A stretch of 64,000 nucleotides of DNA from Sipunculus nudus (GCA_026874595.1 CM049314.1:52869812-52933811), one strand, 5' to 3'. Positions 1 to 11,125 are shown, counted from the stretch's first letter. The notes: generated from the sequence alone by a model not told the origin. Program-made: numbers and translations.

Positions 1-644
1 AGAACGGCCAAATTTCATTTGTTTTACAGAACTATAGTTTCTAAACTGTTTGAGGTGGATAAATGATCAGTGGGATATCCAGTGATACGGGGTGAGAAAG
101 GGGGGGGGGGGGGATTGTGTCCCGTGACAGTACACAGAAAGCTAGTTGTGAATAAAACCATATCTGGTGTCCTTTGTATGCTTTCAATGCTACTTAAATA
201 CAATACTTTGTACCAGTTGTGATTGGCTGAGAGCAGCAGACCTTTATATGGAAGGGTACAAATCTAAGGTCTTTTCCATTCAGTGCAGTTTTATCATAAT
301 AGAGCAAGACAAGATAGTGACCTCCAGGAAAAAGGCAACATGACATATGAGTTATATATAATTTTCACTCCAGCTGATGAACTACAAATTAGAATTGATA
401 AAGTAAAAAAAAAATTAATTATTTAAAAAAACTTGAATTAATACAGAATTCAAACTGAATCAGAATGTATGGTACACAGCATTTGAACACCCCCTGCCCC
501 AAGTCTCAGTGTAAAACCGCAGGCTTTTTGTATCAGTTGTGACCTGTTTGTTCATGAACAGAATGAAGAAAGAATAAAAGGATGTAGTTACCCACCGATT
601 ACGTGTTTAACCGTTCATGTAAACATTCTATGTACTCTTTTTAG
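1..644 (+). other. intron sequence upstream of the terminal exon
   Basis: No coding exon is evident here. The stretch is AT-rich, has a G-run near 101-114, and ends in a pyrimidine-rich splice acceptor (ACTCTTTTTAG at 634-644). I read it as the last intron of the gene whose final exon starts at 645; the donor would lie outside the window. The intron call depends on the exon call. Confidence 0.5.
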
Positions 645-833
645 TTGCTGGCTCCAGAAGTTCGCCATGAGAGGAATGTTATCCTACAGTGTATTCGTCA
701 CATCATCAACAAGGACTTTTTTGACTCGGAAAGCACCAACAAAGAAATCTTAAAAGCAGAGATTGCTACCCTCCCTACAACTGGACCCATGTCTCATGTG
801 GTCGATGATGAGATCTGGGAGAATGGACTGTGA
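645..833 (+). CDS. terminal coding exon of an unidentified host gene
   Basis: The exon begins right after a good acceptor (TCTTTTTAG) and runs 62 codons to TGA at 831-833, so the TTG at 645 is an internal leucine codon, not a start. The peptide is soluble-looking: a basic, probably helical first half (ERNVILQCIRHIINKDFF) followed by an acidic tail ending DDEIWENGL. Codon use and composition look coding compared with the AT-rich flanks. I see no membrane segment and no catalytic motif. I do not recognise the family; the pattern would suit the C-terminal end of a helical-repeat or scaffold protein, but that is only an impression. Upstream exons lie left of the window. The call as a real exon is fairly firm because a splice signal, an open frame and downstream polyadenylation signals agree. 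Confidence 0.6.
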   Translation: MLAPEVRHERNVILQCIRHIINKDFFDSESTNKEILKAEIATLPTTGPMSHVVDDEIWENGL

Positions 834-1740
834 TTTAGTGTTGTAATGAGAGCTGACTGTATAATGTGATAGAGCTCCAGATGACCTCTAGTTGTTCTCT
901 AGAAGCTCAGTTCCATTGCTGGAAAATGTTTTACATCAATGCCAGAACAAATTTATTAAGATTTCAGGTGATTAGATCTGTTATTTTGGTGAAAGCTTGT
1001 AGTTCTTCCAAGTCTTTTTGAGAAAATTAGAAATATACTGTGAAAGTTGTTAATTTGGCTTGTTTTAATTTTTTGCTTGCTATGACCTCTTATGATAATA
1101 TGACTACTATTAACATCATGGTTGAAGAATCCTCAACTCAAGTGTCCCCGCATGGAATGATTACCAGCCCCCCATGTCTGTGTGTCATTGGAGACATCCT
1201 CCAACCATTAAGGAGGATTAGTATTAGTATTCTAGTTATTGTCTTGTGAACACAATAACTTATCAAGTGTTGTGCATTTTTCCCTCAGATGTGTCACACA
1301 AGTTGTTTCCACTGAATTCTAGGTATAGTATTGGTACTGGTGGTCACACCTCCATTGAATGGACGTCCAGGTTCTTTTAAACGATAAACAAAACAGGCTG
1401 ATACTCACACATACACTCCAAAAGATGAAAAAGATTAAAAAAAAATTAATTACATGAATTTTAAAATGGACACGGCGCCAGAGAGCAAACCATGAGGAAA
1501 AGCCGGTGAGCTGACTTTAATACATACAATAACAATGTTATTATTAGAACCGTCCAGACATGAATCAGCTCCCACAGAATTTAACTGTACTTAAATTAAC
1601 ATCAAATGAGACACCTGGGTTCTCTAAACTAAGTCTTCATGCTAACATCTAAACATGATACTCCATATTAATGTACAGTAAATTGTTAAAACAATCATCT
1701 GTTCATAGTCCTTAATAAAATATGCAATAAATTAACAGTT
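834..1740 (+). other. probable 3' UTR of the gene ending at 833
   Basis: About 900 nt of AT-rich sequence without a credible frame follow the stop codon, up to two AATAAA hexamers. A 69-codon open frame at 1040-1249 has no recognisable content and is probably chance. The extent is inferred from the signals alone; an earlier variant signal could be used. Confidence 0.4.
1714..1731 (+). terminator. paired polyadenylation signals
   Basis: AATAAA occurs at 1714-1719 and again at 1726-1731. These are the first canonical hexamers after the stop codon at 833, so they are the best candidates for the mRNA 3' end. Confidence 0.4.
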
Positions 1741-1754
1741 ACAGGCCTTAGGTT

Positions 1755-1930
1755 ACTTAGGTGACCTTGACTTTCAAGGTCATATCTGCGCAATTCAAGG
1801 ATTATTGTGACCCCCATAACCTAAGAAATACTGAGGAGTTTTTCTTCAAATTTGACACAGTTCTTTCTGCCAAAATCCCGGAGGAGTGAAAACTGGTGAC
1901 CTTAAACTTGATCTTCAAGGTAAGATCGTC
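1755..1930. repeat. degenerate duplication with GTGACCTT...TCAAGG cores
   Basis: GTGACCTTGACTTTCAAGGT at 1761 and a diverged second copy beginning at 1896 are about 135 bp apart. Sequence of this style is common in mollusc repeats. No gene is visible. Confidence 0.4.
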
Positions 1931-2565
1931 TGAAATCTAGAGTCATTTTTTTGAGATAGTGCATATTTTTACCCTTAATGTTTTAGGATGGCATATAAGG
2001 GGGAGATATATATCTGTTTTTACTGCAAAAACAAAGCCATTCTAGTTAATAATTTTGTACACATTTATTGTAAATGTTAGACACTCGGAGTCCTTCCATT
2101 AAAAGGAAAGGGAGCCTGATGAAATTTTACAGGAGACATTTATATGAAGTCACTCTAACCTACATTCTTCAGATCACCTCAGAAGTGCAAACTGTAGTAA
2201 GTGAAAATACATGTAATCGACCACTCTACCAACAAACAGCTTGACAAATCATCATTAAAATTTGAATGCTAATTTTTTTTTTTACAAACTTGATCCTGTT
2301 AGCTGCAGAGGAGTAGTAATGCCAATTATGCTTACTTCATACTTACATATTTGTATTTTTGAACATGACATTACAAACATACCCCAAATTCTTTATCAGA
2401 GGACACATTTTGACCATTGGTCCTAGAATGCTCCAGCTTCAATCCAAGATAGGTCCTGGTGGTAAGATTTCCTGAGAGACTTCAAATAAAATCACTGTGA
2501 CCTATATTCAACAAGATATGTGGTTAAAACAGGCTAAGCACCTGACACGTTAAGTTCCTTGATAA
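1931..2565. other. AT-rich non-coding stretch
   Basis: No open frame of note, RNA gene or clear repeat was found. Short phrases about 300 bp apart (around 2150 and 2480) resemble each other weakly, suggesting more old tandem duplication. Confidence 0.4.
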
Positions 2566-2665
2566 TAACAAGGCCTACAGGCCTAATGCGAACATGTGCA
2601 ATGGTTTATACACCAAATATAATGCTTCAATGCCGGGCTGTTACTTTTCAAGTAGGCCTACATGT
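2566..2665. repeat. outer left arm of a large inverted repeat
   Basis: The sequence from GGCCTACAGGCCTAATGCG through GTAGGCCTACATG matches the reverse complement of 7671-7772 over about 95 bp with few differences. With the inner arms it delimits an imperfect inverted repeat of about 5.2 kb. Confidence 0.7.
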
Positions 2666-2689
2666 TTTGTATAAGACGAAGGTATCAGA

Positions 2690-2935
2690 GATGTATACAT
2701 ATGCCCAATTTCAGGCTGATATCCCATCATGAGAAATAAGCAGGGATATACACTGTGCAAAAATTATTGTAGGTGGTGCCACAAGTCTTGTATACAACAA
2801 AGCTTTACGATATGTATAAATTTGCCCGATTTCAGGCTGATATATCAAATTCCTCTGGAGAAATAAGCAGGCACATACACTGTGCAAAAGTCATTGTAGG
2901 TAACAACACCTGTCTTGTGAATAGGAAAGCCATCA
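2690..2935. repeat. 121-bp tandem duplication, two copies
   Basis: TTTCAGGCTGATAT and GAAATAAGCAGG...ATACACTGTGCAAAA occur twice with a 121-bp offset (TGCCC at 2702 and 2823). The copies differ at roughly one base in eight. It lies in the part of the left arm that is missing from the right arm. Confidence 0.65.
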
Positions 2936-3039
2936 AAGACGCATAGACAGGTCAAAATATCAGGCAAATCATTAAACTGCTCGAGTTTGATGCACTGGGC
3001 TGACCAGGCTTAGGTGAAAAAGGCAGTTGCCCCAAGTGA

Positions 3040-3440
3040 ACTGTGTCAAATTGCTGGCTCAAGCTACTGCTTTGAGTGAACGCTTGACCTGCACCTGGCT
3101 AGACTGGGTGAATTTTGACCTGTACCTGGCTGCACTGAGTGAACTCTTGACTTTTTGCATAATCTGACACAGTTGGCAGTTTGCCAAAGCTATAAATAGA
3201 TCCAGCCTGACCTTAAGCGCAAAATCTGATACAGTGGGCAGTCTGCCAAAGCTATAAATAGAATGCAGCTACTGCACTGAGTGAACTCTTGACTTATACC
3301 TGGCTTCACTGAGTGAATCCTTGACCTGTTGCCTAATCTGATACAGTTGCCAATCTGCCAAAGCTATTAATAGATCCCGACTGACCTTTAGCTTGTTGCC
3401 AAATCTGAAATAGTTGGCAGTCTGCCAAGCTATTTAACCT
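3040..3440. repeat. degenerate tandem repeat, four core copies
   Basis: The phrase AATCTGAnACAGTnGGCAGT followed by CTGCCAAAGCTATnAATAGA starts near 3161, 3223, 3335 and 3402. The spacing alternates between about 62-67 and 112 bp, as expected from a compound unit with partial deletions. No coding potential. Confidence 0.6.
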
Positions 3441-3535
3441 GAAATCTAAATGTCTAGTGGCATGATGTTATAGATGCTGATAAACTGGTGCCAGGCTAGC
3501 TGTAACTGCTTCACACAGCTAACATATATGGTAAA

Positions 3536-4330
3536 ATGACTCAATTCAATCTCCATAATTCAGCCAAAAATAATTCACGTGGAACCATTAAAGACAATTA
3601 TTATAAGAATTATTGTGGGGATTATTCTTGTAAAATATTAAACAAATTGGCTTCAGTGGCTTCAGTAGAAAAACGTTTTGCAGGTTTATAACTCATATAG
3701 GAAGATACAGCAAACTGGCTAAGTTCAGCTTCCCATAACTCAGCCAAAAAAACACTGAACCAAAACCATTTGAACAAACTTGAATTATCAACATCTGAGG
3801 TTAATTATTGTGTGAGATTTAAAAATTTGGCCCAATGGTTTTGAGAAGATCTTAGAGGCCACTGAGGTAAAACGGGCTGTTATAGCATGACTGAATTCAG
3901 CTTCCAATAACTTGCCAAAAATTCACTAAACAGAGACCATTTGAACAAATTTCAGAAAGCACTACCGTAGGATCATTTCTGTGCGATATTAAACAATTTG
4001 GCCATATGGTTTCAGAGAAGAGGTTCTTTGTAGCCCTCCGTATGATACGGGCACTGATGACCCTGTACAAGAAAGGCCCATGCAGTCGGTGCCACCAATA
4101 CCTCCATTTCAGATATGACTCATGAGAACAACATTGGCATAAAATTTGGTGATGATAGCTCCTGCCGTTTCAGAGATTGTAATTTTAGTATGCTATTTTG
4201 GACAGATGACTAAGTTCAACTTCCTGTAACTCAGCCAAAAATCACCGAACTTGAAACATTCGAACAAACTTGAGAGAGATTTGGCTGAACAGTTTCGGAG
4301 AAGAAGATTTTAAAAGTGTTTTTGCTTTTT
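3536..4330. repeat. degenerate ~170-180-bp tandem repeat
   Basis: The core CAGCCAAAAA plus CCATTTGAACAAACTTGA and TTTGGCC...GGTTTCAGAGAAGA recurs with core positions near 3561, 3741, 3911 and 4232. The last interval is longer, suggesting an inserted or lost block. The last two copies are also present inverted at 7100-7560. Confidence 0.6.
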
Positions 4331-4530
4331 CCCTATAAAATCTAAGAAAATGCAGTTAGCCAAAAAATTAGCAAAATTCGATAGAATTTTTTAGATGACT
4401 AATATTTGCATAAAATATGGTGATGCTAACTCCTGCCGTGTTTTAGATAGTATGGGTTAACGTACAGACAGCGGCCGACGCCACACCATCGCATAAGCTC
4501 TCAGGTTCGCTAAAAATACAGGCCAGATTT
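3790..4530. repeat. inner left arm of the large inverted repeat
   Basis: This block pairs with the reverse complement of 6945-7668. Shared phrases include GTGATGCTAACTCCTG, CCATATGGTTTCAGAGAAG and AGCCAAAAATCACCGAAC. Divergence is considerable (roughly one base in five) with many small indels, so the duplication is old. Confidence 0.65.
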
Positions 4531-5215
4531 CTTAAGATTGGACACGGAAACTTCCTAATCAAAATCCAGTGAGATCCTTGGTGGTGGGGGGGGGGGGGGG
4601 AGATGCCTTGGTTAATCTCAGGTCTAGGTGTATATTTTGAGACAGATAAACATATATCAAAATCTAAGTCAGGCTATTCCCAGGTTTTTTTTTATTCAGA
4701 TCATAAAATCGAAATAGTATACCTATGTATTTAATATATCATATAACTATATATACTACATAAATTAGATGCAGGTTATAGAACAAAAATCACGCTTGAC
4801 TGTGGATCAGGGAAAGGGCAATAAAATTAGTATGAATTATTTTTGGCTTAGCTTACTGAAAGTCATCTAAGCTATGGGGATGGTCTTTGTGTGTCTCTCC
4901 GTATGTTTACATCGGACAAATCATACCGTATTGGCCAGAAGAAACTAAACTCAGCAGCTTGATAGATCTTGGTTAAATCTTTTTAGAATCTAAAAATAAG
5001 GCAACCTACATTCTCTGAGTTACTGTACAAAAACGTGTATCAGCACCTCGGGAGCAAAGTCTCAGACAGTAATATTTCCGATAATGTTACAGATTTCTCA
5101 GGAACAGCTTGATTGTTTGCCTTGGAACGCTTATTAATCATAAAAGTATTTATATGTGACAGAAAACTGGTGGTGCCACCTGCTTTATTTCTATTTTTAT
5201 GCATTAATTAGGGCC
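4531..5215. other. spacer of the inverted repeat, first part
   Basis: No gene seen. A 15-G run sits at 4586-4600. The rest is AT-rich with no convincing repeat or frame. Confidence 0.4.
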
Positions 5216-5284
5216 CCGCTTTGAAAAAGGTGGCTCAATAGTGATCACCGTGTCTGTCCGTCCGCCAGTGACGCTTTCTCTACC

Positions 5285-5575
5285 GCGCGATATCCCAATG
5301 AGAATAGGATGGATCTTTCTCAATTCCACAGGGATAATTGGTGCCTATAGGAGGGCTCCGTCCCTATCGTATTTCAGACCCGCCAAAAGTTCAATATGGC
5401 TGCTAGAGCACAATCGGTGATTTGCTTTTGCTCGCAATATCCCAAAGAGAATACGATTGATCTTTCTCAAATCCACAGGGATGATTGGAGCCAAGGATGG
5501 CTCCGTTCCTTTCGAATTTCAGACCCGCAAAAAATTCAATATGGCTGGTAGAGCACAATCGGTGATTTTCTTTCA
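5285..5575. repeat. 147-bp tandem duplication, two copies
   Basis: TATCCCAATGAGAAT at 5291 and TATCCCAAAGAGAAT at 5438 begin two copies containing TTTCAGACCCGC, TTCAATATGGCTG and AGAGCACAATCGGTGATTT. The copies are about 85% alike. Upstream, GTCTGTCCGTCCG (about 5250) is typical of invertebrate repeat ends. Short open frames here on both strands are shadows of the repeat. Confidence 0.7.
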
Positions 5576-5927
5576 TGCAAAAAGAGACCACATTTTCTCA
5601 CACATGTTTGCCGACAGCATACCAGCCTGCAAAATATAAACATTGGCAACATAATACAGTTACCATCTGCAGGTTTACTGTGATGTCCTCAAAGAAGATA
5701 AATGAAGCAAAATGAAGAGAAAATACTTATACCGCTGAAGCGTATGTTACTTTTCCACCTGATAATAATGATCACAAATGTTTCTTAAATCCTGTATGAT
5801 TCCAACCCTCTCACTGCAAACAAATTCATTTTAAAGAAACCTTGTCTGATATTCATGTCAGTACACAACACCGAACGTTCATGTTCCTCACTTGAAGCTG
5901 TACACTTTTTGCGTTAAAATGGAAATA

Positions 5928-6102
5928 CAGTGAAACCTATGTAATGAGACCTCTCCTATGAATTGCTAAAAGTTGTCATACACAGGTGGTCTTATTAGAC
6001 AGGTCAATTATAACCTATTTTAATGCTTAGAGTTTATTCAAAGCTCATCTTTTTAGGCAGCTAATCTTATTAGATAGGGGCGGTTTGAGACAAGTTTCAC
6101 TA
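5928..6102. mobile_element. short Tc1/mariner-like MITE
   Basis: The element starts TA|CAGTGAAACCTATG and ends GACAAGTTTCACTA|TA, giving a terminal inverted repeat of about 13 bp with TA on both sides, as Tc1/mariner superfamily elements have. It is about 175 bp, encodes nothing, and contains repeated TCTTATTAGA phrases. One mismatch sits at the very tip of the right end, so the copy is probably immobile. Confidence 0.5.
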
Positions 6103-6104
6103 TA

Positions 6105-6940
6105 CACCATTTCACTATATGGGGCCCTCTGAGGACCATCGTCCGATAACATCTAGTTTTACCATTTATATCTTTGAAGATGACAATTTACAGGAATCAG
6201 TCGACACTTCAGTGGGGCACAAATCATAACCATAAGGCAGAGGAAGTTTAAACTTCACATGCTGACAGAATAGGCCCAGAGAATTAGCCAGAATAGACAC
6301 AAAAGGTAAAAGTTTGCAACTTGATTTCCTTTTGCACTGCATTTTCGTAAGGTATGTAGTTTGACAAACTAAAAGTCGTAGTTTTTAAATATATTAGATT
6401 TTGAAACAAATGACAGAAAATACTAAACGATACTAAAGTTAGCAAAACTAATAGTTTGATGACATAAGATACTAAAAAGTGTCAAAATAAATGTATTTTG
6501 GATAAAAATTTGATTTTAGGTCGTATTTTCCTCCTAAATATAGCGTGTTTATAGTGTAATTTCACAGACGTCTCTCTCATCCCTTATATCCAAGCACATA
6601 TTGTTATATGTTATATTGAGATGCATTCTCTAATCTGTAAGCTGTATTTTAAAACAAACTTTTACGAAATACTTTATTTCTGTAGAGAGATATGACCGAT
6701 GTTATACTTTAAGGTTACTCTTACCCCAAGTGGTTAATCATTGTATACGAGCTTTAACGTCTTTATGGGAGAAGAAACGATGGCAAACATTAACCTGAAA
6801 ACAGTTCATCTGGTGACAACACATTTTGATGTCCATACCGACTCTAACTGACTGACTGTGGAGTTGGTCATATATGTTAAAGGGCCGGCATTGTTTGTCA
6901 TATGTTATATATCTTAATTTCAAATTTCTAATAACTGATA
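6105..6940. other. spacer of the inverted repeat, second part
   Basis: AT-rich sequence with no supported gene. The minus-strand open frame spanning 6738-7037 runs into the inverted repeat arm and has no recognisable features. Confidence 0.4.
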
Positions 6941-6944
6941 TTTT

Positions 6945-7772
6945 CCAATATAAGTGGGCTTTTTTAGCGAATCTGTGAGCTAATGCGATGGTTCGCCAGG
7001 AGTTAGCATCACGAAATTTTATGAAAATATTAGCCATCTGAAAAACTCTATCGGATTTTTCTCATATTTTGGCTAACTGCATATTCTTGGATTTAATAAA
7101 GAAAAAACTAAAAAAAATTTTAAAATCATCTCCTCCGAAACAGTCGAGCCAATTGTTCAATATTTCACAGAAATAGTCTCTTATACCATCTCTCTCATGT
7201 TTGTTCGAATGGTTCCAGTTCGGTGATTTTTGGCCGAGTAACAGGAAGTTAAATTTAGTCATCTGTCAAAAAAGCATACTGAAATATCAATCTTAGAAAC
7301 GGCTGGAGCTATCATCACCATATTTTAGGCCAAAGTCATATCTGAAATTGAGGTATTGGTGGTGCCACCTGCATCATCCTTTTTAGTACGGGGGTCATCA
7401 GTGCCTGTATCATCCTGAGGGCTACAAAGAACTTCTCTGAAACCATATGGTCAAATTGTTAAATATCGCACAGCAATGAACCTAGGGTAGTGCTTTCTGA
7501 AGTTAGTTCAAAAGGTCTCTGTTTAGTGAATTTTGGGCAAGTTATGGGAAGCTGCCATATAGTCATATGCCAAACCAGCCCATTTTAGCTCAGTGGCTAC
7601 AAAGACCTTTGGGCCAGATTCTTAAATCTCACACATTATTTATCCTCAGATGTTGTTCCTTCGTCGTATAAAAGCCATGTAGGCCTACCTGAAAAGAAAT
7701 GGCCTAGCATTGAAGCATTATACCTGGTGTATAAACCATTGCCCATGTCCGCATTAGGCCTGTATGCCTTGA
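6945..7772. repeat. right arm of the large inverted repeat
   Basis: 6945-7668 is the reverse complement of 3790-4530, and 7671-7772 that of 2566-2665. The right arm passes directly from one to the other near 7669, so about 1.1 kb present on the left (2666-3790, holding two tandem-repeat blocks) is absent here. The left arm may have gained repeats or the right arm lost them. Confidence 0.65.
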
Positions 7773-7781
7773 TACAAAGTA

Positions 7782-8087
7782 GGGCGGTGATATATTGGTT
7801 AAGGTGCCGGGCTCATCAGGAGAGGTCGTGAGTTCGATTCCCGGTCAGAGTCCCACCGTGCCAAGACCTTGGGGCAAGGTCCCAACCGCAAGTGTGCCTC
7901 TGTCAACCCAGCTGTAGAAATAGGTACTGGCAGTAAATACTGGGAAGGTAACCTGCGATGGACCAGCGTCCCATCCAGGAGGACTTAAATTCTAAGTCCC
8001 TTCGCGCTAGAGAAACCGGGATGAGCTCCGGCCTGATGAGCCACTAGGCTCGGGTGTACAAGCTCAACAGACTTTACCTTTTCTTTT
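7782..8087 (+). mobile_element. tRNA-derived SINE with target site duplication
   Basis: The 5' part is tRNA-like. An A-box-like stretch lies around 7786-7797 and a near-perfect RNA polymerase III B box, GAGTTCGATTCC, at 7830-7841. The body carries a conserved-looking domain (CTGCGATGGACCAGCGTCCC, then GAAACCGGGATGAGCTCCGG and GAGCCACTAGGCTCG) of the kind shared by metazoan SINE superfamilies such as MetaSINEs; naming the exact family needs a search. It ends in a T-rich tail. TACAAAGTA at 7773-7781 and TACAATGTA at 8088-8096 form a 9-bp target duplication with one mismatch. SINEs are moved by partner LINEs; none is present here. It abuts the outer end of the inverted repeat. Confidence 0.85.
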
Positions 8088-8096
8088 TACAATGTA

Positions 8097-9520
8097 GTTC
8101 CATTTCTTTCGATGGTGTATATATCTGTCCCACATATAATTTGTGTTTAATTTATAATTTATAAAAGTGATTGATGAAGTTTGGCATATATTTGCATTCA
8201 CAAACATGAATACATATACATGGATTTAAGTGTATCTAAAGAGAATCGTGATGTTGAAGATAAAAGCTCTTTTACTGAAGCAATTTTCGAGCAGCAATTC
8301 TTATTTTTTGCCGGTTTTACCATGTGAATACATAATTGAACTAACCCCTTCGCACTTATTTGATAAATGTACCATGGAAAATATGCTTTCCACGATCAAA
8401 ACAACGGAACAACTGTAATTTACCGAGACGACGCATACAATAATTAAAACGGCTTCTTCGCATGGTAGCAATGAAATTTGCCCCCAGTATAAAGTGTGCC
8501 GCTTACTTGTAAAGTTAAAAAAAATCGCGTTCTATTTTCTTAATAATTTTGCTTAATTTACTTTATTCATGGTTCACTTACCACTCTTAGATAGAACCCA
8601 AGTTATAACAGAATTATCCTTCTGGTACGTGTTATACCCTGCGGAATGTTATTGCATAACATCTTTTAATCGTTCGCGCTATGTTTTGATCTATGTATTT
8701 AATTATACAGCACTATGTCATGTTTAATCTGTATCTGTATGTATATTTTATTCATTTTATATGTTCTCACTTTATCAAGGACCCTGTTGAAGACCAGCAA
8801 ATGAGCTATTGTCAATAGACATAATCCGGCTGTTTATAAATAGCATAGCCCACTGCCTTTTTACTTTTAAAACATCAGGGGACATCAATTGTCGAGGTAT
8901 CGCAAGGGTGTGTCCCCTAACGACCTTGAAAATTAAGTCTAGGTATAAAACATGTATCAGGTGCAAATCTGTCAGTTGTAACAATTATTCTCGCAAAAAG
9001 TCTGTTTTGGAAATTATTGAAGATTCAGCGCAAACAATGAGCGGGAGAAAGAAAAAGAAAGAAACCAATAGTCATCAACTCCTAGAGCATAAAGGGGAGT
9101 TTTGTATTTTAATTGACTTATGGCTTCTGTAAGTCCCCCTGACGTTTGACAGTTTTTTTTTTCAAAATCTTCTACCTGCACAAAGTTAAGCTGTTGAATA
9201 TATATGAATCGATTGTTTGGTAGTATCTTTCTTGACAATTCTCCATAAAATTTTGTTTATGTTTGCATTTATTCCCGCTCGAGGAACAAAAGGCTAACTA
9301 ATGATCTCACAGTTCAATTAGGAAATGCCTTCACTGGGTTCAAAAATACTAAAAATATGCAAATCCTCCAAAAATCATGATTTTTTTCTCGAAAAAAAAA
9401 TATTCTAAATGATAAATAATAATATTTGTATGTTTCACCAATTATTTTCAGATTAATTGCCAGTACACTAAAATCATGTCAGCCACTCTTTGCTCAAGAG
9501 TAGTCTATTAGAGACAACTA
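8097..9520. other. AT-rich stretch without supported genes
   Basis: The longest frame, 107 codons at 8809-9132 on the plus strand, has a basic, Cys- and Lys-rich predicted product without a recognisable domain, signal peptide or splice context. I do not call it a gene. No RNA gene or clear repeat was found. Confidence 0.4.
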
Positions 9521-9524
9521 TGTA

Positions 9525-9845
9525 GATTTGTTGCTTCAGTGTGATGCATCTTATAGTATTGCTTAAGGGCAGTGTTATCACAGGTAATGGATGATAAAAC
9601 AGAAAAACCAGTAGGGTTTGCATTCAGGACACTAAATGAGGCAGAAAAGAATTATTCACATTTAGATAAGGAAGGAATGGCTCTTATTTCTGGCTTGAAG
9701 AAATTTCATAATTAAACACTTGATTGACCGGAACTTCAAATTGTGACTGATCACAAGCCTTTAGTCACTTTGTTTCATGAAGAGAAACTAATTCCAGCAG
9801 TAGCATCTCCCAGAATCCAAAGATGGGCTATTATTCTTTGAGCAT
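9525..9845 (+). pseudogene. RNase H region of gypsy pol, broken
   Basis: Gypsy RNase H landmarks are visible: LLQCDAS at the start (catalytic Asp), then after a frameshift PVGFAFRTL, KNYSHLDKEG (catalytic Glu region) and VTDHKPLVTLF (third acidic residue). In-frame stops interrupt it after KKFHN and at the end of a RIQRWAIIL-like motif. In an intact element this domain removes the RNA strand during cDNA synthesis. Nothing suggests this copy is expressed or constrained. Confidence 0.8.
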
Positions 9846-10575
9846 ATGAACGCAACATGCAGTACACATCAGGAAATGAGTACAGTAATGAAGATTTTTT
9901 TTTCAAGATTACCTTTGAAAGTAACAATTGTACCAGAGCCAGATGATCATGTATTCATGTTGACTGATATAGAGGACAGTTCACCGATCACTGCAGATAA
10001 GATTCGTGAATGGACAAGAAACGTTTTGTCCCATGTTCATGAGTATTTGATACGTGGTTGGCCTAGTGATGACGACAGTCCTGAGTTGACTGTATATCTT
10101 ATCAGGACAGAAGAAATGAGTGTACAGGGTGGTTGTATCTTGATGGGTGCACGTGTAGTTGTGCCACCTACAGGACGCAAACAAGTAATGAATTGACTGC
10201 ATTTGGATCATCCGGGTATTTCTCGAATGAAAGCTTTAACTAGGTGTTATGTGTGGTGGCCAGACATGGACCGTTAACTCGGGAACCTTGTTAAAGTATG
10301 TGAGACTTGTCAGATTAATAGGAAAGACCCACAGTCTGTGCCATTACGTCCCTGGGAATATCCGGATGGACCATGGAAAAGGATTCATATTGACTATGCA
10401 GGTCCATTTTTAGGTCACATGATATTGATAGTTGTGTTTGCATACTCTATTTGGAGAGAGGCATATTTAATGCAATCTACCACTTCTTCAGCTACCACAA
10501 GTAAGCTTCGTGAATGTTTTGCACAGCATTGATTGCCAGATGTTTTGGTATCAGATAATACTGCACAAAAATAAT
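9846..10575 (+). pseudogene. integrase N-terminal and core region of gypsy pol, broken
   Basis: One reading frame continues from 9846 to about 10575 but is cut by TGA at 10194-10196, TAA at 10275-10277 and TGA at 10530-10532. It contains a linker, then the HHCC zinc-binding module (HLDHPGISRMK ... CETCQINRK), then the start of the DDE core with IHIDYAGPF (first Asp) and VLVSDN (second Asp). The sequence ends before the catalytic Glu and C-terminal domain. An intact integrase inserts the cDNA; this copy cannot. Confidence 0.85.
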
Positions 10576-11050
10576 TCTTAGGTGTCCCTTTTTAACTCGA
10601 CTGTGTTTTTGGCTGAATTACTGGACCTTAAACAAGGAAAGGACTGTTAGATATTGTGTGGTTATAGGTTGTGTGCTCTGTGATTAAATAAGCATGTTAC
10701 AACTACAGGCAATATAAACAATTGGTTTAGGGGCGTATTCATGAGGGGGCGCAAAGACAGTATATCATATCTATACTTATAAAAGCAAACCGAGTATACT
10801 AAAACATCACAGTCAGTGTATATCTATGATGTGAGGTATGAAGGAATTATAATAGAATACTCTGTAACTTTGATAGACTTTGCCACAGCAATGTTATGAA
10901 TAAGCAACATTGAATGAAGTTAATTTTTATTCTTATATGATCAATGAGCGCTAAGTAAAAAGAGTTCTACACACACCAACACAAAAATATGCAACTGTAC
11001 CATATGTCATGTAGCCGATGAATTCTCTATTATTCCTCGATTAATTTGTT
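10576..11050. other. non-coding stretch after the gypsy remnant
   Basis: No LTR-like terminal repeat, frame or RNA gene is recognisable. The sequence is AT-rich and unremarkable. Confidence 0.35.
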
Positions 11051-11055
11051 TCTAG

Positions 11056-11125
11056 AAAGAAGCACAAGATGTGGCTGATCTAGATCCACTGGATAAACTA
11101 TTCCAGACTTTTGGTCCAGCAAAAA
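11056..11125 (+). CDS. possible isolated internal coding exon
   Basis: A T-rich acceptor (AATTTGTTTCTAG, ending 11055) precedes a 70-nt segment with an open, acidic reading KEAQDVADLDPLDKLFQTF, followed at 11126 by a moderate donor (AAAAA|GTGAAG). The frame stays open past that donor to a TAA in the AT-rich sequence beyond. The acidic, low-AT character is unlike its surroundings. I do not recognise the product and see no partner exon in the window. It could be an exon of a gene whose introns hold these repeats, or chance. Confidence 0.25.

Larger units (their letters stand above)
9525..10575 (+). mobile_element. decayed Ty3/gypsy-type retrotransposon pol fragment
   Basis: RNase H and integrase regions follow each other in the order and spacing of Ty3/gypsy pol. 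There is no capsid, protease, reverse-transcriptase palm or LTR in the flanks, so this is an internal fragment. The reading frame is broken by at least one frameshift (near 9563) and several stop codons. Both ends fade into unrelated AT-rich DNA. The copy is dead. Confidence 0.85.

Noticed and set aside
7782-7855. Functional tRNA gene
   Set aside because: It has a B box, but the sequence continues into a SINE body with a target duplication and no proper anticodon or acceptor arms.
8809-9132. 107-residue plus-strand gene
   Set aside because: No homology recognised, no splice or promoter context, and overlapping minus-strand frames of similar size exist.
9525-10575. Intact or expressible retroelement
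   Set aside because: Frameshift, at least three in-frame stops in the integrase part, no LTRs and no reverse-transcriptase core.
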